From Poa pratensis (taxonomy: Eukaryota > Streptophyta > Magnoliopsida > Poales > Poaceae): DNA of 64,000 nucleotides. Each line of letters begins with the position of its first letter. The first letter of the stretch is position 1. Shown piece after piece: positions 44,101-54,107 of the stretch. Made by a program: the position numbers and the translations under genes. The DNA lies in assembly GCA_947311845.1 (NCBI GenBank), contig CAMZMU010000069.1:11568351-11632350 (forward strand), in the 5' to 3' direction. The notes beneath the pieces were generated by a model. It saw only the letters and a program-made list of their open reading frames with translations, was not told where the DNA came from and did no database searches.

Positions 44101-44698
44101 CTCGAATGTGAGTACACTCGAGTCAAAATATTGTCTTTGCCAAGTTTGTTGACAAAATGTCACTGTGTTATGCTTGCGCAGGTGCATGCTTCGACAAACC
44201 GAAAGAGGAAGCTCGGCTGCGTGAACGTTTGGATGATCAGGCCAATAGACCGGAGTATTCAACCCACCCTTTCTGGTCAGATCGGGCAAGAAGTCGAGTG
44301 CTTGTTCTGCTTCAGAACCGCGCCTGGCGCGTGGCCATTGTGCTTGAGACCTGCAGGCTGGCTTTGTCCAGAGTGCATCAGGCGTTGTTTCCCTTAAACG
44401 AACAGCCGGAAGGTCTGCCAGCTTTGTTGGAGAAGTTTCGTAGAGGCAAGGCCATCAAGAGATTTGTGCGGAGCAGCTTATCGGCGGAGCAAATGTTGCA
44501 CTCGCATTTGTGCGGACCCATTATCCAAACATTAACTTGAAGAGAATTGCTCAGGGACCCGCGCCCGTGCCTGGTGGCGGTCCTGTGCCTATGCAGGAGC
44601 ACTACCAAGAGACTCGTACGGACGCACTGGTCCTGATTCATCGAGTGTTGAAAGAGGAGGAGGAATGGGCCGTACCAAAGGATGAACCTGCAGAATAG
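41138..44698 (+). pseudogene. Antisense gene of element 2 (putative gypsy-type transposon protein, PF04195-like)
   Basis: The gene runs opposite to element 2, between integrase and the 3' LTR. The start at 41138 has good context (caccatgggc). Exon 1 (to about 42080) carries FHDFVNRGFSFPIHDFLRAL, FVVLCECFLGVHPHWGLW and WRQKWFYFS. A donor at gcg|gtatgg and an acceptor at cacgcag|ggtcat lead to an acidic exon ending DDEDV (about 42542). Later exons near 42618-42800 contain an in-frame TGA at 42652-42654. Those at 43008-43280 form a coiled coil, and those at 43300-43820 and 44156-44698 make a Leu-rich helical C-terminus ending KEEEEWAVPKDEPAE. Frame changes near 42030 and 43370 indicate decay. 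Function is unknown. Confidence 0.65.
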
Positions 44699-44769
44699 GC
44701 TAGGCCTATATTTGGTTAGAAATTTGTATAGAGTTTACCTGATGAATTTTCGCTATCTGCGTGTATGTA

Positions 44770-45085
44770 ACACATGTATGGGGCTCAGCCCCCGAGTTTA
44801 CGTTCTGTATAGTTTCATGTCGCGCAGCCCCGAGTGTTCGGGTGAGTGCGAGAGGTGTTACTTGTTGCGACACAGCCCACGAGCATTCGAGTGTGGCTGC
44901 AGAGCGTTTATGTTTTTTACTTGAACTTTGTGCGGCGCAGCCCCGAGTCTTCTTGTGCGTCGGTGTTTGTGCTTATGGTTGACCTGTTGGCGCAGCCCCC
45001 GAGTGTTCGGGTGCGGCCAAGATTTTGTTTGTTGTTAACCTGTTAAGGCGCAGCCCCCGAGGATTCGGGTGTGGCTGTTTTTTGT
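44770..45085 (+). repeat. Diverged array of gcagcccccgag motif
   Basis: About six units of roughly 45-65 bp contain (g)cagcccccgag followed by a ttcgggtg(c/t)ggc-like end. They lie between the stop of the antisense gene and the end of integrase, that is, between two convergent genes. The related phrase tagcccccgag also occurs at 39780, 40410 and 42868. Confidence 0.65.
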
Positions 45086-45278
45086 TTTTGCATTGTTTGT
45101 GTGAGGAGTAATCAGCAAAGAATAGAGGAACATTGATTATATTCCTTTTGAATGTTAAGCTGCAGGCCGCCTCATTAAAAACCTTCCAGTCCCCTTAGGT
45201 ACCCTGGTAAGGAAAAGAGCGCGTCTGAAACCTGCAGCCATCCGACATATCGCCTATTACATTTGATGACTGAGCAGT

Positions 45279-46442
45279 CTAAGCATAGAAACGGCGCAGG
45301 TGCGCAACGTTCCAAGGATTGTGCGAGGGTTCGCCTGTCTTCGCGTGCTTCAGCCTGTATGCGCCGCCGTCGATGACCTCGGTGACGATGAAGGGTCCCT
45401 CCCATGGAGAGGCGAGCTTGTGCACCTTCTTCTGCTTCAGCCGAAGCACCAAGTCGCCGACCATGAAGGACCTGGTGCGCAGTCGACGGCTATGGTAGTT
45501 GCGGAGATCCTGCTGATAGACAGCTGTGCGAGCCAGGGCCGTGTCGCGTGCTTCTTCGAGCAAGTCGACTGCGTCTTCGAGTGCTTCTTCTGTCGTCTTC
45601 GTTGTATGCTGCCACCCTTGGTGCATCGAATTTACATCGGATGGCAGGACTGCCTCTGCGCCATAGACCATGAAAAATGGTGTGAATTGTGTTGAAGCGT
45701 TAGGAGTTGTGCGCAAGCTCCACAGTACCGACGGAAGTTCTTCAACCCAAGCACCCGCGGCTCTTTTGAGTGGCACCAGGAGGCGTTTCTTGATTCCGCT
45801 GCACACGAGTCCATTGGCTTTTTCGACTTGGCCATTGGACTGCGGGTGTGCCACGGATGCATAGTTGAGCGTGATGCTTTGCTCTTTGCAGAAGGAACGG
45901 AACTCTTCAGCCGTGAAGTTTGTGCCGTTATCAGTTATGATGCTGCTTGGGACGCCGAAGCGGTAGATGATGGTCTTTATGAAGTTAACTGCCGTAGTAG
46001 CAGTCGAATTTGTGATGGGGACTGCTTCGATCCACTTTGTGAACTTGTCAACTGCCACCAGGAGATGAGTGTGTCCTCCGTGCGAAGATTTTTTGAGTGG
46101 CCCAACCATATCTAGCCCCCACTGGGCGAAAGGCCAGGCCAATGGTATTGTCTTCAATGCTGATGCAGGTGCGTGCGGCTTTGTGGCGAATTTTTGACAG
46201 CCGATGCACCTTTTGACTATGTCCTCCGCGTCCTTGAGTGTGTGGGCCAGTAAAAACCTGCTCGAAAGGCTTTGGCTACGAGTGATCGGCTGCTGGCGTG
46301 ATGTCCGCAGGTACCTGCATGAATATCTCGAAGGATGGCTTTGCCATCTTCGAATGCGATGCACGTTGGAACATACCTGATATGCTTGCGTTTGTACAAC
46401 TCGCCATTGATGATGTGTATGCTTTAGACCGTCGAGTGACAC
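45279..46442 (-). pseudogene. Integrase of element 2
   Basis: This is the longest intact pol segment. The zinc-binding remnant reads CIGCQKF. The core triad is in LDMVGPL, TDNGTNF and NGQVEKAN. PFFMVYGAEAVLP follows, then the C-terminal GDLVLRLKQKKVHKLASPWE and a terminal NVAHLRRFYA. The N-terminal HxxxxHxxxxCxxC part extends upstream in another frame (46399-46217, GTCGHHASSRSL). As in other plant gypsy elements it would insert cDNA into the genome. Confidence 0.9.
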
Positions 46443-46621
46443 GTCGTGAGTCAGTTATGTCGTCAGGTAGCTCGTTGCGGAGTATGTATGCCAGGAAAGG
46501 TTGAGTCCAAGTTGGCTCAATGAGGAGTACCTCGACTGGCGGGTCCTCTGTGCTGGGTGTTTTGCTCTTGGCTGGTGCGGTCGATGTAGGAGGTGCCCGT
46601 TTTTCCTTGATTGATCTGTGC

Positions 46622-47071
46622 TCAATGCGCTCGAGGAAGACACCAGGTGGAACTTGCGCCTTGGTTGAGCCTAGATTGGCTAGTATGTCTGCTTCCTCGT
46701 TGCTTTCTCTCCCTATGTGCGCAACTCGCAGCCTCGAAGCTGCCCTCCATTATGTTGTACAGGTCGCGGTAGGCGATCATGTTGTCTGCAATGGCGTCAC
46801 AGGCCTTCATTGTTTGCTGCACCACCAGATTCGAGTCACCGTAGATCATTAATCGAGTGCACCCGAGAGCTTTGGCCATCCGCATGCCATGGATCAAGGC
46901 TTCGTACTCGGCCTCGTTGTTTGATGGTAACTCGAATCCCATTTGCAGGACGTAGCGAAGCTTGTCTCCTTTTGGCGATATGAGGATGACACCTGCGCCT
47001 GCACCTTCGTTTTTCTTGGACCCGTCGAAGTACATGGTCCATGAGTTGGACACATCTGGCGCTCCAGGCAA
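46622..47071 (-). pseudogene. Second RNase H domain of element 2
   Basis: YFDGSKKNEGAGAGVI, NNEAEYEALIHGM and YGDSNLVVQQT give the carboxylates expected for RNase H. The domain sits between the first RNase H and integrase, as in element 1. The reading shifts frame near 46730. Confidence 0.8.
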
Positions 47072-47199
47072 CTGAGCTTCGATCCACTCGGTTGTGAAGT
47101 CGGGTAAGACTTGTGCTTTGATGGCCTTCGGGTGATCGTACCTGATGTCCCTTGGTCCCAGCTCGATGAGCCATTTTGCGACTCTCCCAGTTGCGTTGG

Positions 47200-48412
47200 G
47201 GTTTGTGAGAATATCCCCGATCCTGAGTTACTGATTACAGTGATCGGGTGTTCTGCGAAGTAGTGCGTCAGCTTCCTTGATGACATGAACACGGCGTAGG
47301 CCAGCTTTTGATAGTGCGGGTACCGCTGTTTTGATATGGAGAGGACCTCACTCAAGTAGTAGACTGGGCGTTGTATGCTTTGGGCGTGTCCCTCTTCCAT
47401 GCGTTCGACCACCAGTACGGTACTCACCACCCTGTTGGTAGCCGAGACGTACAGGTATAGCGGTTCCCGTTCCTTAGGTGCGACGAGGACTGGAGGGCTT
47501 GTGAGGACTCGCTTGAGATCCGTGAAAGCTGCTTCGGCTTCCGGCGTCCACTCGAACTTGTCTGCTTTCTTCATCAGTTGATAGAACGGAAGTGCTTTTT
47601 CGCCTAGTTTGCTGATGAAGCGGCTGAGCGCCGCCACTCGACCTGCTAATTTTTGTACGTCATGAAGCTTTGAAGGCCTTTGCATTGTCAAGATGGCCTG
47701 TATTTTCTCCGGGTCCGCCTCGATTCCACGAGCTGAGACTAGATAACCCAAGAGCTGCCCGGCTGGTACGCCGAACGTGCACTTCTTAGGATTGAGCTTG
47801 ATGTGGAAGTGTTGAGGTTGGCGAACGTCTCTCGCAGGTCGTCGAGTAGTGTGTTTTCTTCCCTTGTTGTGATGACAATGTCGTCCACATATACTTGGAC
47901 GTTTCGTCCGATCTGCTTTTTGAGGCAATCTTGCATCATGCGCTGGTATGTCGCACCCGCGTTTTTAGCCCAAAGGGCATGGTTGTGTAGCAGTAGACCC
48001 CGAGTGGGGTTATGAACGCCGTTTTCTCTTCATCTTCTTCCTTCATCCTTATCTGGTGGTAACCTGAGTAAGCGTCCAGGAAGGATAGGCGTGCGCATCC
48101 GGCGGTGGAGTCGACGATCTGGTCGATTCGAGGCAGCGGGAAGTGATCCTTTGGACAGCATTTGTTGAGGGCTGTGAAGTCCACGCACATCCGAAGGATA
48201 TCTGTATGCTTCTTTTCTACAAGTACGGGGTTAGCCACCCATTGTGATTTCTTGATTTCTCGGATGAACCCTGCCGCGAGTAGTCTATCAACTTCAGACT
48301 CGACGGCGGTTCTTTTTGGGCCGGAAACGCGGCGCATTGTTTGTTTTACTGGCTTGGCATCTGGAAACAGTTGGAGAGAGTGCTCGGCGAATTCCCTGGG
48401 GATACCTGGCAT
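47200..48412 (-). pseudogene. Reverse transcriptase and RNase H of element 2
   Basis: The RT N-terminal part is at 48412-47936 (MCVDFTALNKCCPKDHFPLP, SFLDAYSGYHQI). The YVDD box is in the next frame at about 47890-47880 (VQVYVDDIVITT). After another frame change near 47820, LNPKKCTFGVPAGQLLGYL and the first RNase H (PVYYLSEVLSISKQRYPHYQ) are readable to about 47220. Two frameshifts make the polyprotein defective. Confidence 0.9.
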
Positions 48413-48689
48413 GTCGGCTGGACACCACGCAAATATCTCCCAGTTCTCACGGAGGAATTCGACGAGCGCGCTTTCCTATGCGATAGGCAACTCGATGATA
48501 CATTGACTGTCTTGGACGGATCGGTCGGGTGCACCTGATGTGACCTTGTGTCATTTGTTGCGTTGAACGCTCTGTCGACTGCCAATTTTTTGTGTTCCTG
48601 CATGAGTGTGCGGTCGTTGGAAATCGACAGATCGGCGAGTGCTCTTCCATACCGAACGTCTCAGAGATTTTGCTGAACTCGCGGTCGCA

Positions 48690-49055
48690 AGAATCGGACC
48701 TTTGAAAGTTTCCAGTGACAGTGATGACTCCTTTTGGCCCTGGCATCTTTAGCTTGAGGTAGCATAGTGGGACTGCCATGAATCGAGCGAACGTTGGGCG
48801 TCCAAGTATGGCGTGGTATTGTGACTTCCAGTCGACGACCTCGAACTCAATCGATTCCGTCCTGAAGTGACTTGGGTCCCCGAACGTGACGTCGAGTTGT
48901 ATTGTGCCTTCTGGGCTGACTGCTTTGCCTGGGACGATACCGTGGAAGGTATTTGTGGATTTCGGTAGATTTTCGACTGACCTGTTCATTCTGCGGAGTG
49001 TGTCTGCAAAGATGATGTTGATGCCGCTGCCTCCATCCATGAAGACTTTGGTCAT
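48690..49055 (-). pseudogene. Aspartic protease of element 2
   Basis: The active site reads FMDGGSGINIIFADTL, with the catalytic Asp in D-G-G-S. It is followed by FHGIVPG, FEVVDWKSQYHAILGRP and LKLKMPGPKGV, in the same order as element 1. The ORF continues past the domain in frame to about 48447 without recognisable function. Confidence 0.82.
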
Positions 49056-49255
49056 GGCGTAACCTCCAATTTGCGCGTCGAGTACCAGAGCTGCGTGCCC
49101 TGGTCGAACTACAGCTGGGGGTGGTCCTCCCGGCTGAAGTTTATGGCAGTTTCGGATCCCTTCAAAAATTCAGGAACAGCGGAGGTGCCATGACAGCCAT
49201 GTTCACCTGTCGAGTGCGTAGTTTTTGCTGCCTATTGGAGGGCGACCCTTCTGTA

Positions 49256-51938
49256 TCATGTACATCTGCCCTGAGGCTGAGGGTACCGATCCTCCTCTAC
49301 CCGAGGTACGGGGTGTATGGCGCCCGCAACATGTCCGCCTGCGGCAGGCTGTGGTGGTGGTGGTGCCATCAGGGCAGGTACAGTGTTTGGCTGAGGTGCA
49401 GTTGCGGCGGGTGCCTTTCTGAGATGCATGTATTCAGATGCCAATTTGTCGAATTCTCTACAGTTCTTCAACGAGTGATTGGAGCGCAATTTTCCGTCCT
49501 CCCCTTTGTACAGGTGGAATCTGCAATAGTCATCCATCTTGTCATCGAATGAGCGCTCGTTTTGTGCATCAGAACGCGGCTTTCGCCACTCTTGCTTCTT
49601 GTAGCTGTTACTTCGTTGCTCGCGGTCTCGACTATCCCGGCGATCATCCGGCCTCCGGTCGCTTCTATCTTGGTCGTCACGGGGTTGTGTGAACCCAGCC
49701 GCCATGAACTCGGATCTGTCGTCGTCGTAATGACGTTTGGAACGCTTGCGCCTCCGATCATCTCTGTATGTGTCCCTGCGGCTTCGGCTGCCGCTGTCAT
49801 GGTTGTCGCGTGGTGAAGAGGCGGGTTGCTCGCACCGAGTCTTCTCCATCTGCCCACTCAGTCGCGATTTTTATGAGGTTAGCCATGGAGGTTGGCTTTT
49901 CTCGACCAAGCGCTTCTTTGAAATCTCGCCTGGCGAGACCCATGATGAAGGCGTCCATGGCCCTATCTTCCGATATTGCGCCGACTGAGTTGCGTATGGT
50001 GGTCCATCGCCGTATGTATGATCTCAATGTTTCGTCTGATCGCTGAGTGCAGGCTCTCAGTTCTTCGAATGTTTTCGGTCGCTCGCACAGAGGTTCGAAG
50101 TTCTTGATGAAGTCTCTGCGGAAGTGATCCCACGAGTCGTATGACGACGGAGGTAGCGCCTTGAGCCAGTCGCGGGCTGTACCTTCGAGCATGAGTATGT
50201 ATTGCATTGCCGTAGTATTCGTGCCTCGTTGGCATGAGACGGCGAGTCTGTAGTCTTCTAGCCATCCTGAAGGTTCCTGTCGACCTGTGTACTTGGGTTG
50301 TTCAGATGTTAGCTTGAACCCTTTGGGCATCCGTGTCTCGCGGATGCGGCGAGTGAAACACAAGGCTCCGCATGGCTCGGGCTCCCGGTCGGAATATGAG
50401 TCGCTACTGGAAGACCTTCGAGATCTGCTTCTGCTGGACCTGTGTCGGCGTGTGCCTTTCCTTGTTTCCTCCGAGTGGTGACTGCGACCACTACGATCGT
50501 GTGCTGCCTGTCGCGAGCTGACTATGTTGCGATCTCGACTCCCTCCTGGAGTTTTTGCATCCGGATGTATGGCCTTCACCGCTAGGCCAGTGATTTGAGC
50601 TGTTGGCGATGCAGGGCTGCGTTGGGATCGTCCGCCGGAGGCTGCATTGCTTTGAGGTAAGCACCCACAGAGAAAAGAGCACCCGCAGCTGTTTTGGGTA
50701 CTGGGATTCCTTCGTCGTGTGTCATGAATGACAAGCCTAGGTTGCGAGTAATTGCCTCCCTCTCATCTTCCGGGAGGCGTGCCAGCCTCGATCTGCCTCT
50801 TGGGCTCGCCCGCCCTGTGGAGCTAAGTGATAGTTGTCTTCTTCGTGCGCTCGAGATGCTGGCTTGCCTTTTGCGCTCCTCGAGTGTTGCTCTGATGTTT
50901 TGCAGGCGAAGTGATTCCTGCCAGTTGAAGTACTGGAAGGTCAACGTCTCTTCTGGAGTTGTCTGCTGGCATCATTGTGCACTCCTTAATGACTTTGTCT
51001 GCTTTTGTTGCCATCTCAGTAGTAATTGTCAGAGTTGTGACCCCATCCGGCATAGTTACCGTGCATGGAATTCTGTAGGCCTGCGGCACGCTGCGGCTTC
51101 AGATGATTCTCCGTTGATGGCAACGTAAACCTGATGGGGGATGACCCGCGGGTACGTGCATATGCTGCCAATTCCTGTCATGGACTCGACGTCTTCATCA
51201 ATGCTCATGTCGGAGTCAGTATGCCCGTCGAGTGGTCTGTCTGGACGGATCTCGTTGTCGATGCATTCATCGTCTATGCTCATATCGGCGTCAGCAAAAC
51301 CTTTGTGGACCTCGGAGTCGAGTTTGTTGTTGGTGCAGATCTCAGAGTCGACGTTGTTGTCGTTATGAATTTTGGGTTCGTCGAAGTCGTCGAGGGAGAT
51401 CCCGCAGTCGAGGGTGTCATCGAGTGGAAAATCGAGCTCGAGATCCTTTTTGCGGTATGCTGATTCAGCTTCCTCACCTTGTAGTTCTTTTGTCATGTAC
51501 TCGTAGATCTCTCGAGTCGACATGGTTGTTGCAGACGAGCAGGCTTCGAGAACCGACAATGGGACGGACGCAGTCAATGGAGCCTCGGGTGCGGCAGTCG
51601 CGAGTTGTCGTGGATCTGTCAAGTCCTGCGTACCAAACTTGTTTACGAAAAAATTGAATGCTCCAATAGTTAAATCCAAACCTGACTCGAGACTAGCGAA
51701 CGTCTCTCGGACTTCTGGCGAGTGCGGATCAAATGTGCGTTTTGTTGGTGAAGTTGGCGGGCTGCCAATTTTCGAGCGAGTCGGCGAGTTGCCGTATGTC
51801 GACCGAGTCGGCGAGTTGTGGTTTGTCGATGCAGTCGGCGAGTTGTCATTCGTAGATGCGATCGGCGAGTCGCCGTTTTCCGATGGAACCAGTGAGACCG
51901 TGAGTCCAGCACTATTCTTTCCCAAAGACGACGACAAT
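49256..51938 (-). pseudogene. gag region of element 2
   Basis: The N-terminal part (51938-51056) has short Asn-Ser-Pro-Thr repeats (51900-51770) and an acidic Asp-rich section (51470-51150). The next piece is 50944-50582. The Retrotrans_gag core is at 50579-49797, with YTGRQEPSGWLEDYRLA, MLEGTARDWLKALP and RSDETLRSYIRRWTTIRNS. An Arg/Asp-rich tail (49849-49256) has a DDYCRFHLYKG segment with C-H-H-C spacing loosely like a zinc knuckle. Pieces lie in different frames, so gag is interrupted. The first ORF runs without a stop from the LTR (51979) into gag. Confidence 0.8.
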
Positions 51939-52431
51939 TGACGAGGGGTTAACTTATCAAATCCCATGGTTAAGGACATAGGGTTGAGATTACGGGGGGA
52001 GAGAACGTGGTAGAGCTGGTAGTTTCATCGGCTGACAAGCAAAAGCAGGGATTTACCCAGGTTCAGGCCTCCGGAGAGTAACACCCTACTTCCTGCTTGT
52101 CTGGTATTGATTTGAGGGTATATGTGAGCTACAATAGAGTCCCGGCGAGATGTCGATCTCGCTAGGGTTTTGATGGTTCCAGTATTGCGTGTCCTTTCAT
52201 CGGCGGCCCTCCCAGCCTTTATATAATAGGCTGGGTCTTGGAAGTTCGCAACCGACTCAGATTTACAAGTAAGGAAAGTCTAAACCGACTCTAGCTTCGT
52301 CTAACTTGGAGGATACTCCATCTTCTTGGGCCTTCCTTCATGGGCTTCATGTAGGGTCTTGATAGTTAGGCCTAATCGATACGTGCACCAGGTACCCTCA
52401 TAGTAGGGTACCCAAAAGGTATATCCCGTCA
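51939..52431 (-). mobile_element. Right (5') LTR of element 2
   Basis: A 493-bp LTR with TG...CA borders followed by the target duplication gacgt. On the minus strand a TATA-like tatataaag (52217-52225) sits where the element's promoter should be. Confidence 0.9.
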
Positions 52432-52656
52432 GACGTGCTTCAAGCTGATGATGACACAGGAAGCTGCACATGGGAAGAACTTTTCGGGGAGAAAAAGCAA
52501 ACTTTCACGGTGGAAGCTGATCAGGACCTCGACCAGTTACTGCAAAGCCTTTTGGCTGATGCCCAGGAAGAAGCAGCGCTCCAGATGAAAAGCTGCAATC
52601 ACAATGCCGATCTTCAGGGACAACACAACCAGTTCTCGTTTGCAGCTGTCAATTAA

Positions 52657-53090
52657 AGCCAATCTCGACGGAATTCTTATCAAACTGTACTGATTGATTC
52701 TTCCTTGTACGATCGTCAGTTTCGTCACGGATGTAACTCTCCTGTTGATTTTGTAGTTCAACTTGGTGTGGTTTTGTATTTTTGTTCTTGCTCCTGTATT
52801 TCCTATGTTTTGGGCTAGAACTTTTTAATTCTATCGAACATGCATGATGCACTTGTCCATCTGTCAAAATATTATGTTCAATATGTACACACCAAATTCA
52901 AAAATCCAATTTTTGAAAGAATCATAAAAACATGCAAAATTCTTTCAGATAGAGCTCTTTTAAGCAACCTCATTGGTCCATGAACAAAATCCACTTATAC
53001 TCTATCACAGCATACACTTTCCAACTTGGCAAGCCGAAAGGCAACTGGTTCAAACGAATCAATACATAGCGGCAAGAGTAGGACGTCAAT
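52657..53090. other. NAC B to GLR B spacer, left part
   Basis: Homologous to 26183-26600 of copy A. It is interrupted at 53090 by the CACTA element and resumes at 62274. Confidence 0.75.
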
Positions 53091-53119
53091 CACTAGTAGA
53101 AAAAAGCTTATAGGTGAGA

Positions 53120-53520
53120 TGCTATCAGTGGCGCACCAGGCTTACGGTGCGCCACTGATAGTCTCTCACCTCTGTTTTGCAATTTGCCAGAAAATACCAG
53201 TGGCGCACAAGATATTGGTGCGCCACTGGTATATATTTACCAGTGGCGCACCATAAACCTGGTGCGCCACTGGTAAGTTCCATCAAAATTTGAAATTTTC
53301 GGGGTGGAGGAGAGAGAATATCAGTGGCGCATCTGGATAGTGGTGCGCCACAGGTAATTTTCTATCTGTGGCGCACCGAGCATCGTGCGCCACCGGTAAG
53401 TTCTCTCCGATATTTTCCAACTGTGGAGAGAGATTACCAGTGGCACACCATGTTCGGTGCGCCACAGATATAAAATTACCTGTGGCGCACCACAAACGCG
53501 GTGCGCCACTGGTAACCTGT
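53120..53520. repeat. Left subterminal array of CACTA element (tggcgcacc motif)
   Basis: About ten copies of (c/a)agtggcgcacc or ctgtggcgcacc and their inverse ggtgcgccac, many arranged as facing pairs about 20-25 bp apart that could form hairpins. In En/Spm such motifs bind the TNPA protein. Confidence 0.88.
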
Positions 53521-54107
53521 GCAGACAGCTTAAATTCGCCCCACCTACCTCCCCTCTATTATTGCAACCTTACTTCCCCCTTTGTTCTTTGCTCGAATCT
53601 CTTGCTTCGTACCTCATTTCCTCCCCATTTTGCACCAAATTTGGTCAATCTAGCCACTTTTAGTTGGTAAATTTCCCTGACACACACACATCTCCTACAT
53701 CCATGGCATAGATCTAGCTTCTAAAATTTCACCCACACCAAGATCTATAGATCTACTTTTTCTGTCCCTCCAACAAGCTCGAGCTCGTCGACGTGTCATC
53801 TCGCGGTCATCTCTTCTCGTGTGTAAGGTGACTATATGGATTGGATGAAGTAAATAAATGAAGTTGTGAGATTTGTGCGAGAATGTGATCACTAAATAAA
53901 TGAAAATGTGAGATTTGGGTGGATGTGATGCGTTCTCTCCGTCCGAAAATGATGTGACATGAAAATGAGTTGCCAAATGTTGTCGAAACGTTGATTCGTT
54001 TCCGTTTCGGCAAAACTTTGGTAAACTTCTCGGTCCCATTAGTAGGGAGGTCATGCCAAAATTTTGCGTGACAACAACTATTGAGATGGTAATTCTACCT
54101 AATTATT

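Larger units (their letters stand above)
37966..52431 (-). mobile_element. Ty3/gypsy Tat-like LTR retrotransposon, complete ends (element 2)
   Basis: The right LTR (5' end of the element) is 51939-52431. The left LTR is 37966-39778 and includes a nested solo LTR. The target duplication is gacgt on both sides. Total length is 14466 bp, about 12.9 kb without the nested insert. Minus-strand order is gag (51.9-49.3 kb), protease (49.0-48.7), RT and RNase H (48.4-47.2), second RNase H (47.1-46.7) and integrase (46.4-45.28). A plus-strand antisense gene follows at 41138-44698. By eye about 13 substitutions separate the roughly 290 alignable LTR bases. Frameshifts in pol make it defective. No convincing primer-binding site is visible next to the right LTR. 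Confidence 0.92.
37193..52656 (+). pseudogene. NAC-domain gene copy B, split by a 14.5-kb retrotransposon
   Basis: A paralogue of NAC A. The 5' part is at 37193-37965 and the 3' part at 52437-52656. The intervening element carries the target duplication gacgt on both sides (37961-37965 and 52432-52436). Independently, a TAG at 37622-37624 replaces the Pro codon that follows CLL in copy A, ending the protein after 143 residues. Those residues contain the whole NAC domain (FLPTAEEAVDYFL to TGWVMEEHRCL). Downstream, homology to copy A continues through the linker to the split. The distal part encodes SCTWEELFGEKKQTF and DLDQLLQSLLADA and ends in FAAVN. A truncated NAC-only protein remains possible. 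The promoter motif and leader resemble copy A. Confidence 0.88.

Noticed and set aside
53120..53520. Regularly spaced short repeats resembling a CRISPR array
   Set aside because: They occur in both orientations, at both ends of an element with CACTA tips and a 3-bp target duplication, in plant DNA. They are transposon subterminal repeats.
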